A stretch of 20,649 nt of DNA from an uncultured Eubacteriales bacterium (lineage in GTDB: Bacteria; Bacillota; Clostridia; Lachnospirales; CAG-274). The translations under genes and the position numbers were made by a program. A model generated the notes under the pieces. The model worked only from the letters and a program-made list of their open reading frames with translations. It made no database searches and was not told the DNA's origin. Every line of letters starts with the position of its first letter. The stretch's first letter is position 1. Positions 15,598-20,649 of this stretch are shown here, piece by piece. Where the stretch lies: positions 1-20,649 of the forward strand of contig CAJKOJ010000035.1 in the NCBI GenBank assembly GCA_905201505.1, written 5' to 3'.

Positions 15598-18036
15598 CTA
15601 TCTTGCACGTATTTTAATAGTCATACCGCTTTCAACTCTTACATTTGCTTCAGGCATTTGAACATAAACCGTAGGACCCGATGACTTTCCCTGTGATGCC
15701 GATGTCTGTTTCTCCGACGTAGTTTCTTCAGAATTATTTTCAGATTTGCTCTTCTCGGTTATTTCCTCAGTTTCAAGCTCATCAAGTTCTTCATATCCAT
15801 AGTCACCGTCATTTTCCTCAGTAACATCCACCTTAAAACCTGCTGATTCAAGCATTTTCTTAGCATCGCTTACCGACAAGCCTACAACTGTAGGTATAGG
15901 TATAAGCTTAGTCTTCCCCTTTGTAGCAATAGTAAGCAATATCTTACCTGGCTTTTCATCAAGATTTGTACCGCCAGCAGGTGATTGACTTATAACAGTA
16001 TCACCTGAACCCAGTATCTGGAAATCAATACCCTCAGCAATAAGCTGGTTTACTGTTTCCTTAAGATTGCTGTTTGTATAGTCTTTAACAGTATATGATG
16101 TATCCTTTGCCGCAGCTTTCTTAGTACTGTCATCATAATCAGGCGGAATTGCCTCATAATCTATTATTTTTTCAAAAATCTCTCTAAGCATAGGAACAGG
16201 AGTTGCAGCACCGCCTACATCACTGTAATCTCTTGGCTTATGTATAACAGTCATTACCATTATATCAGGATTTTCTACTGAGTGATATGCAACAAATGAA
16301 AGTGTGTACTTTTGTTCTTTACGAGGTGCCTGCTGTGCAGTACCTGTTTTTCCGCCAAAACTGTAGCCTGTTATCTGGGCTTTCTTTGCAGTACCCTCCG
16401 TGTAAGTTTTTTCAAGAGCCTGTCTTATCCAGTCAGACGTACTCTGAGATATAACCTGTCTTACAACCTGCGGAGACTTTTCATCAATAATATTCCCGTC
16501 ATTATCAAGCACCTGGCTTACAACATACGGCTGCATAAGCTTACCGCCGTTTATTACAGCAGCCAATGCATTGACAGCCTGCAATGCAGTACAGTTGAAG
16601 CCCTGGCCAAATGAGTTTGTAGCCATTTCTACACTATGCAAAGAATCAAGTGTATTAAGCAAATTTGACGCACTTGATTCACCCGGCAAATCTATACCTG
16701 TTTTCTCACCAAAGCCAAAGTCATGCTGATACTTTAAATATGTTTCAGGACTCATTTTAGATATAATATCCATCATACCCACATTACATGACTGAGCAAG
16801 AACCCCTGCAACGTCCAATGTACCGTGACCGCTTGTAAGATGACACTTAATCTCAGCGTCTGCAACCTTTTTGTATCCTCCGCACACAAATGTATCATTA
16901 GGAGAAATAATTCCTTCCTCAAGAGCCATAGCCACAACAACAGGTTTATAAATAGAACCCGGTTCAAAGGTCTCTGATATGTTGAAATTTTTCCAAACCT
17001 TATTTGCCTCAGCATATTTTTCTTCATCAGACAAAGCATCAAAGGTCTTTTGCTCATCGGCACTTGTTATCGTTGAAAGCTTCATCGGATTATTTGAGTC
17101 AAATGTTGGATACTGTGCCATTGCATATACAGCACCTGTATTAGGATTTACAATTATAGATGAGGCATACTCAGGTGCATAGGAATTATATGCTTCCTTA
17201 CAGGCCTCCTCAGCATACTGCTGCAAATGTGCGTCAAGGGTTGTTACAACTTTATTTCCTTTAACGGGATTTTCTCTCTGCGTAACAATTGTACCATCTG
17301 CCTCATAAGTTCTGAAAGTTCTTCCGGGAATACCCAGCATATAATTATTATAATAACTTTCAAGTCCCCATGAACTGTCACCTCTTACAAATCCAAGAAC
17401 CTGAGCAGCCAAACTTCCATGAGGATATGACCTTTTAGTATCCTGCTCGCCATAAATCCAATTATAACCAAGTTCATTAATCTTTTTACCGTTTTCGTAT
17501 GAAACATCCTGAGCAATTATATAGTAATGCCTGTTTACCGCAGGCTTTCCTTCAGAATCAAGAGCTACATACGATTCAAGAGTATCCTTGCTAATCCCAA
17601 GTATAGACTCGATTTGTGCAAACCCTGTGTCCTTTGAGAATGTAGGCGGAGTGTATTCCTTTCCTGCTTCAACAGCTGCTGCTCTTGCCTTTTCAGCTTT
17701 AGCTCTCTCATTATTGTCAACTTCAACCAATAACAAAGGATCAAGAACAATATCAAAAACAGTTTCTCCCACTGCAAGAGTTTCACCGTTTCTATCAACA
17801 ATATCCCCTCTGTTTGGAGAAATAACTTTATCCTGTATTTTATTTATTTGCTGATTTATTGCAGTTGTCTCAAGTTCAGCTCCGTCCATTTTTATCATAA
17901 ATACACGAAAATATCCTAAAAACCCTATTACTATAACAAATAGGATTAGTAGGATAATTAATCTTGAAGAAAAAAATTTTCCCTTTATTTTTTTGTCTTT
18001 ATCATTAAACACATCTTTTTTCTGTGATTTATTCAT
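15598..18036 (-). CDS. pbpB: Class B penicillin-binding protein with PASTA domains (PbpB/PBP2B type)
   Basis: This is the septal transpeptidase expected to pair with an FtsW-type SEDS protein. The ATG at 18036 has an AAGGAT site and gives 812 residues; the longer frame from 18069 has no ribosome site. In order: basic cytoplasmic tail, one membrane helix (about 25-48), dimerisation domain starting at ISPNRGDIVDRNG (72-84), transpeptidase domain (about 290-630) with SIYK at 361-364, SCN at 416-418 and KTG at 563-565, then PASTA sequence. PASTA 1 spans about 647-707. PASTA 2 begins at about 711 but its last strand (788-812) is separated by a Glu/Ser/Thr-rich insert at about 739-787. Position after ftsL and two PASTA units match B. 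subtilis pbpB. It may have its own promoter upstream. Confidence 0.88.
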   Translation of the reverse strand: MNKSQKKDVFNDKDKKIKGKFFSSRLIILLILFVIVIGFLGYFRVFMIKMDGAELETTAINQQINKIQDKVISPNRGDIVDRNGETLAVGETVFDIVLDPLLLVEVDNNERAKAEKARAAAVEAGKEYTPPTFSKDTGFAQIESILGISKDTLESYVALDSEGKPAVNRHYYIIAQDVSYENGKKINELGYNWIYGEQDTKRSYPHGSLAAQVLGFVRGDSSWGLESYYNNYMLGIPGRTFRTYEADGTIVTQRENPVKGNKVVTTLDAHLQQYAEEACKEAYNSYAPEYASSIIVNPNTGAVYAMAQYPTFDSNNPMKLSTITSADEQKTFDALSDEEKYAEANKVWKNFNISETFEPGSIYKPVVVAMALEEGIISPNDTFVCGGYKKVADAEIKCHLTSGHGTLDVAGVLAQSCNVGMMDIISKMSPETYLKYQHDFGFGEKTGIDLPGESSASNLLNTLDSLHSVEMATNSFGQGFNCTALQAVNALAAVINGGKLMQPYVVSQVLDNDGNIIDEKSPQVVRQVISQSTSDWIRQALEKTYTEGTAKKAQITGYSFGGKTGTAQQAPRKEQKYTLSFVAYHSVENPDIMVMTVIHKPRDYSDVGGAATPVPMLREIFEKIIDYEAIPPDYDDSTKKAAAKDTSYTVKDYTNSNLKETVNQLIAEGIDFQILGSGDTVISQSPAGGTNLDEKPGKILLTIATKGKTKLIPIPTVVGLSVSDAKKMLESAGFKVDVTEENDGDYGYEELDELETEEITEKSKSENNSEETTSEKQTSASQGKSSGPTVYVQMPEANVRVESGMTIKIRAR

Positions 18037-18044
18037 TATTATCA

Positions 18045-18050
18045 ATCCTT
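18045..18050 (-). promoter_or_regulatory. Ribosome site deciding the pbpB start
   Basis: AAGGAT on the minus strand lies 8 nt before the ATG at 18036. The in-frame ATG at 18069 is preceded by sequence with no purine-rich site, so the shorter product is preferred. Confidence 0.65.
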
Positions 18051-18104
18051 CATATACAGCTATTACCATAAACAGTTAACCATACTGTTTATTAACTGCC
18101 GTCT

Positions 18105-18121
18105 TATATGCAAAGCATATA
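18105..18121. repeat. Perfect palindrome at the predicted pbpB transcription start
   Basis: TATATGC AAA GCATATA has 7-bp arms around a 3-bp centre. It lies just downstream of the -10 at 18124-18129, where a bound protein could affect initiation. It may be chance in AT-rich DNA. Confidence 0.4.
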
Positions 18122-18123
18122 TT

Positions 18124-18151
18124 ATTATATTATAACTGCCAAATTTTTCAA
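18124..18151 (-). promoter_or_regulatory. Possible promoter for pbpB
   Basis: On the minus strand TTGAAA (18151-18146) and TATAAT (18129-18124) are 16 bp apart, in the 168-bp gap between ftsL and pbpB. A second overlapping TATAAT lies at 18134-18129. The gap is unusually long for this otherwise packed cluster. Confidence 0.5.
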
Positions 18152-18200
18152 CCAACTTCAAATTCAGCAAACTTAAATTGCAGCAAACCAGTTATAATAT
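18127..18200. repeat. Pair of 12-bp inverted repeats flanking the pbpB promoter region
   Basis: ATATTATAACTG (18127-18138) and its exact reverse complement CAGTTATAATAT (18189-18200) are separated by 50 bp. A direct repeat CAGCAAAC occurs in between at 18165-18172 and 18181-18188. The downstream copy overlaps the -10. The function is unknown. Confidence 0.45.
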
Positions 18201-18204
18201 ATGT

Positions 18205-18867
18205 TTATTTTTTCAGCAGCCCTTTAATAAATTCCCACACACTTTTATCCTGAGTAGCAATTTTAGCGTCATACTGCACAGTATAACTTTCATTTGGAAC
18301 CTGTACTTCTGTAATCTGATAAGCCTGAGGTTTTTGTAAACCAAGCTTTTCAGCTTCACGTGCTATTTTATTTAAATCAACATTATCATCAAGAGAAGTT
18401 TTCAAGTATTGATTTTCTTCTTGTATCTCCGCTAGCTCTGCCTGTTTAGCTGAAATTTCTCCTCTATAGCTGCTGTTAATTGCATACGCACAAAGTAACG
18501 CAAGGGAAAGAGTAAAAACAACGGCAATAGAAGCTATTGTCCTAGGCATATTCAACTGTACTATCTCCTTTTCCTCAGCGTGTTTAACTCTTTTTCTTCT
18601 TTTTTGTTCCACATTCATATCATAGTAGTAGTCCTGATAATAATAATCCTGTGCAACAGAGCTGTTATTATACTTTGTATAGTTACCGCTGTAATAACCA
18701 TACTCTTTATTAACACGGTTTCCCACACTTGTTCTGTTATAACTGCTGTCACTCATTGTATTCTGTATATTATAACTTCTTGTTCTGTTACTGCTTCTGA
18801 GTGTACTTCTTCCAGAGGTATTGCCGGTTCTTTTATGATTGTTATAACTAGCCTTATTAGACTTCAT
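18205..18867 (-). CDS. ftsL: FtsL-like division protein with low-complexity N-terminal tail
   Basis: FtsL is a bitopic membrane protein that, with DivIC/FtsB and FtsQ, activates septal wall synthesis. The 220-residue product has one membrane helix (about 110-131) followed by a short coiled coil (about 136-165, GEISAKQAELAEIQEENQ) and the motif LNKIAREAEKLGLQKP (165-180), typical of FtsL/DivIC proteins. Position between rsmH and pbpB supports ftsL. Unusually, the cytoplasmic tail is about 105 residues: the first 88 are rich in Asn, Ser, Arg and Tyr, with a Tyr/Asp cluster at 74-83, followed by a basic stretch RRKRVKH at 90-96. Typical FtsL tails are far shorter. The start at 18867 has a GAGGGGGA ribosome site, which supports the long form. 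Confidence 0.8.
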   Translation of the reverse strand: MKSNKASYNNHKRTGNTSGRSTLRSSNRTRSYNIQNTMSDSSYNRTSVGNRVNKEYGYYSGNYTKYNNSSVAQDYYYQDYYYDMNVEQKRRKRVKHAEEKEIVQLNMPRTIASIAVVFTLSLALLCAYAINSSYRGEISAKQAELAEIQEENQYLKTSLDDNVDLNKIAREAEKLGLQKPQAYQITEVQVPNESYTVQYDAKIATQDKSVWEFIKGLLKK

Positions 18868-18892
18868 GCAGCTTCCCCCTCAAATATCAGCC

Positions 18893-19831
18893 TCACAGCT
18901 TTTCAACAATTCTCAGTTTTGCACTGTGTGCTCTTCGGTTATCTTCTAGTTCTTCCTGCCCCGGTAAAATGGGTTTACGGGTAATAACTTTAACTTTAGG
19001 TTTTTTACCGCAAACACATATAGGAAAATCTCTTGGACAGGTACAGGGATTTTCCAGATTTCTAAATACATTTTTTACTATTCTGTCCTCAAGGGAATGA
19101 AATGTTATTATGCAAATTCTGCCGCCTGATTTAAGCAGGTCAGCCATATCATTTATTGTATCTTCAAGTATTCCAAGTTCATTGTTTACTTCTATTCTTA
19201 TTGCCTGAAAGGTTCTCTTTGCAGGGTGAGGACCGTCAGACCTTGCTCCCTTAGGTACAGCTTTTTTAATTACAGAAACTAAATCAAATGTAGTTTCAAT
19301 AGGTTTTTGTTTTCTTTCATTTATAATAAACTCTGCTATTCTCTTTGCCCATCGTTCTTCTCCATAATCTTTGATTATGCGGGTGAGCTCTTCTTTTGTG
19401 TATTCATTAACCACCACATAAGCAGACAGAGGACGTCTTTGATCCATTCTCATATCGAGCGGAGCATTGTGGTTGTAGGAGAAACCCCTGTCTGCCTCAT
19501 CTAACTGGTGGGAGGATACACCGAGATCGAGTAAAAATCCATTAACACTTTCCTGACCTAAGTCAAGATTTTTTGCTATATTTTTAATATTTGAGAAATT
19601 ATCTCTGACATACTTAACATTAGTATATTCTTTAAGCCTTTCACCTGCTGCCTTTATTGCATTGGCGTCCTGATCTATTCCAATCAGCATACCATTTTCA
19701 GAAAGCTTAGAGGCTATATAGCTTGAATGCCCGCCTCCGCCAAGGGTACAGTCAATATAAGTACCATCAGGCACTATATTCAACCCTTCTATACATTCAT
19801 TTAATAAAACAGGCACATGCTCAAAATTCAT
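18893..19831 (-). CDS. rsmH: 16S rRNA m4C1402 methyltransferase RsmH (MraW)
   Basis: RsmH methylates N4 of C1402 in 16S rRNA using S-adenosylmethionine, tuning the ribosomal P site. The 312-residue protein has the N-terminal HVPVLLNE, the SAM-binding DCTLGGGGHS at 27-36, DLGVSSHQLD at 102-111, RGFSY at 115-119 and PLDMRMD at 124-130, the late HSLEDRIVK block, and a Cys-rich segment CTCPRDFPICVCG near the C-terminus. All are family hallmarks and length is normal. The ATG at 19831 has an AAGGAT site 9 nt upstream. It follows mraZ after 77 bp, within which the palindrome AATTAT GGT ATAATT lies at 19891-19905. Confidence 0.95.
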   Translation of the reverse strand: MNFEHVPVLLNECIEGLNIVPDGTYIDCTLGGGGHSSYIASKLSENGMLIGIDQDANAIKAAGERLKEYTNVKYVRDNFSNIKNIAKNLDLGQESVNGFLLDLGVSSHQLDEADRGFSYNHNAPLDMRMDQRRPLSAYVVVNEYTKEELTRIIKDYGEERWAKRIAEFIINERKQKPIETTFDLVSVIKKAVPKGARSDGPHPAKRTFQAIRIEVNNELGILEDTINDMADLLKSGGRICIITFHSLEDRIVKNVFRNLENPCTCPRDFPICVCGKKPKVKVITRKPILPGQEELEDNRRAHSAKLRIVEKL

Positions 19832-19908
19832 TTTCTCAAATCCTTATTTTCTTTTTAATATTCCACAATTTACATTACAACAGCTTGTACAATTATGGTA
19901 TAATTCTT

Positions 19909-20337
19909 TTAAATGCCAAATTCACTGAGAGATTCAAGGCTTTCATCATCAAAAACATAAGAAGAATTATATTCCTCCCATTTAGCCTTGTCCCATATTT
20001 CAACTTTGTCACCATTTCCTGCACTTACTATTTCCTTTGTGATGCCTGCATATTCTCTTAATTTCAGCGGAATCATTATTCTTCCGTTGCCGTCAGGTTC
20101 GCATTCAAAGGCAGAAGCCAGTTTAAATCTTTTATAAGCATTTGCTTTACGGTTAGTTGTCGGCAGTTTATTAAGCTTTGAAACAAGTTCGTTCCAGCTT
20201 TCCATGGTATAAAGTGCAAGGCAGTTATCAAGTTCTTGAGCAACAATAAACTTTTCCCCAAGTTCCTCTCTGAATTTTGCAGGAACAATAGCCCTGCCCT
20301 TTGCATCAATATTATGTATATATTCGCCTATAAACAT
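19909..20337 (-). CDS. mraZ: Transcriptional regulator MraZ
   Basis: MraZ is an AbrB-like, ring-forming DNA-binding protein that regulates its own dcw operon. The ATG at 20337 gives 142 residues beginning MFIGEYIHNIDAKGR, the canonical family start. The protein has two swapped-hairpin repeats, with DAKGR near residue 11 and DGNGR in the second half. A GTG at 20370 would extend it by 11 residues, but that codon lies inside the operator ladder and has no ribosome site. The ribosome site of the true start is the GGTGG at the end of the last operator box, so MraZ binding and translation of its mRNA share the same bases. It is the first gene of the dcw cluster. Confidence 0.93.
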   Translation of the reverse strand: MFIGEYIHNIDAKGRAIVPAKFREELGEKFIVAQELDNCLALYTMESWNELVSKLNKLPTTNRKANAYKRFKLASAFECEPDGNGRIMIPLKLREYAGITKEIVSAGNGDKVEIWDKAKWEEYNSSYVFDDESLESLSEFGI

Positions 20338-20341
20338 AAAA

Positions 20342-20403
20342 CCACCACTTTCAAACCACAGCAATTCCACTGTGAACCACTTTCAACCACCTTCAACCAC
20401 CTT
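20342..20403 (-). promoter_or_regulatory. MraZ operator: ladder of GTGG boxes
   Basis: Read on the minus strand, decamers follow one another: AAGGTGGTTG (20403-20394), AAGGTGGTTG (20393-20384), AAAGTGGTTC (20383-20374), ACAGTGGAAT (20373-20364), a shifted GCTGTGGTTT (20362-20353), and AAAGTGGTGG (20351-20342). The 10-bp period puts boxes on one face of the helix. MraZ is known to bind several direct repeats with a GTG core upstream of its own gene. The ladder starts at the predicted transcription start and ends in the mraZ ribosome site. Confidence 0.85.
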
Positions 20404-20410
20404 GATACTT

Positions 20411-20439
20411 ATTTTACAATATTTACACTAAAATATCAA
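20411..20439 (-). promoter_or_regulatory. Main dcw promoter upstream of mraZ
   Basis: TTGATA (20439-20434) and TAAAAT (20416-20411) are exactly 17 bp apart on the minus strand, each with 5 of 6 consensus bases. Transcription would start near 20404, immediately before the first MraZ box. Confidence 0.7.
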
Positions 20440-20649
20440 TAGGTAAAAATGGTAAATTTCTTACAAAATTATGTAGTTTTATATAAATATTGCTTAAAAG
20501 GCATAAAATATAGCTTTTACTAAATATAGTATAACACAAATATTGAAAACTAGATATAGTATTTTTAACATTTTTTAATATTTTTTAATATTTGCTTAAT
20601 ATATTAGCAACAATATATAGACTATTGTGTTTTTTTACATTTTTGCCGT
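20440..20649. other. AT-rich non-coding DNA with phased A-tracts
   Basis: No gene is visible here. TTTTTTAATA occurs twice in tandem at 20571-20590, preceded by a variant at 20561-20570, giving three T/A-tracts in 10-bp phase, a pattern known to bend DNA. The stretch ATATAGTAT occurs twice (20524-20532 and 20554-20562). This lies 120 to 150 bp upstream of the dcw -35 box. The window ends before the next gene. Confidence 0.5.

Noticed and set aside
19832..19908. Possible internal promoter between mraZ and rsmH
   Set aside because: Only poor -35/-10 matches occur in the transcribed direction. The AATTAT-GGT-ATAATT palindrome was noted, but AT-rich DNA makes such short arms likely by chance.
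20338..20370. GTG start extending mraZ by 11 codons
   Set aside because: The codon lies within the MraZ box ladder, lacks a ribosome site, and the family begins at the internal ATG (MFIGEY).
20342..20403. CRISPR-like or minisatellite repeat array
   Set aside because: The units are 10 bp without spacers and end in the mraZ ribosome site, which fits MraZ operator boxes and not a CRISPR array.
20592..20636. Weak hairpin ACAATA/TATTGT followed by a T-run on the plus strand
   Set aside because: The stem is only six mostly A/T pairs and no plus-strand gene precedes it here, so a terminator cannot be supported.

Overview
The window looks like chromosomal DNA of a low-GC, endospore-forming Clostridia-type Firmicute. 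It has AT-rich intergenic DNA, strong AGGAGG-type ribosome sites, a spore germination protease (gpr), a SpoVD-type sporulation penicillin-binding protein, and a MurE with the DNPR signature of meso-diaminopimelate peptidoglycan. I cannot name the species from the sequence.

The layout has three blocks. (1) At 41-1015 (+) gpr stands alone and ends in a strong terminator. (2) At 1123-6042 (-) is a six-gene operon, read right to left: cyclase-family metal hydrolase, ketopantoate-reductase-like dehydrogenase, YhcH/YiaL-family protein, then a complete TRAP transporter (binding lipoprotein DctP, small permease DctQ, large permease DctM). A divergent FadR-type GntR regulator is at 6279-6932 (+). The region between them holds two related palindromes with a GTATACCGG core. 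One lies exactly between the -35 and -10 of the operon promoter and the other just upstream of the regulator's own promoter. This reads as a self-contained, substrate-induced system for taking up and converting a carboxylate, probably a sugar acid or related 2-keto acid. The substrate is unknown.

(3) At 6993-20403 (-) is a division and cell-wall (dcw) cluster, read right to left: mraZ, rsmH, an ftsL-like gene, pbpB-like, spoVD-like, murE, murF, mraY, murD and a SEDS gene (ftsW/spoVE). The cluster starts with a near-consensus promoter followed by a ladder of 10-bp-phased GTGG boxes that should be the MraZ operator. It is not one simple transcription unit. A predicted intrinsic terminator separates pbpB from spoVD, and promoter-like sites precede pbpB and murE. 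It ends at a shared bidirectional terminator directly after the SEDS gene, so murG, murC, ftsQ, ftsA and ftsZ are absent from this locus.

The observations most worth a second look are the regulated TRAP/hydrolase/dehydrogenase operon, the MraZ box ladder that runs into the mraZ ribosome site, the terminator inside the dcw cluster, a PASTA domain in PbpB that seems split by an acidic insert, a KTA in place of KTG in the SpoVD-like protein, and a Tyr/Asn-rich low-complexity tail on the FtsL-like protein. No tRNA, rRNA, CRISPR array, insertion sequence or phage gene was seen.
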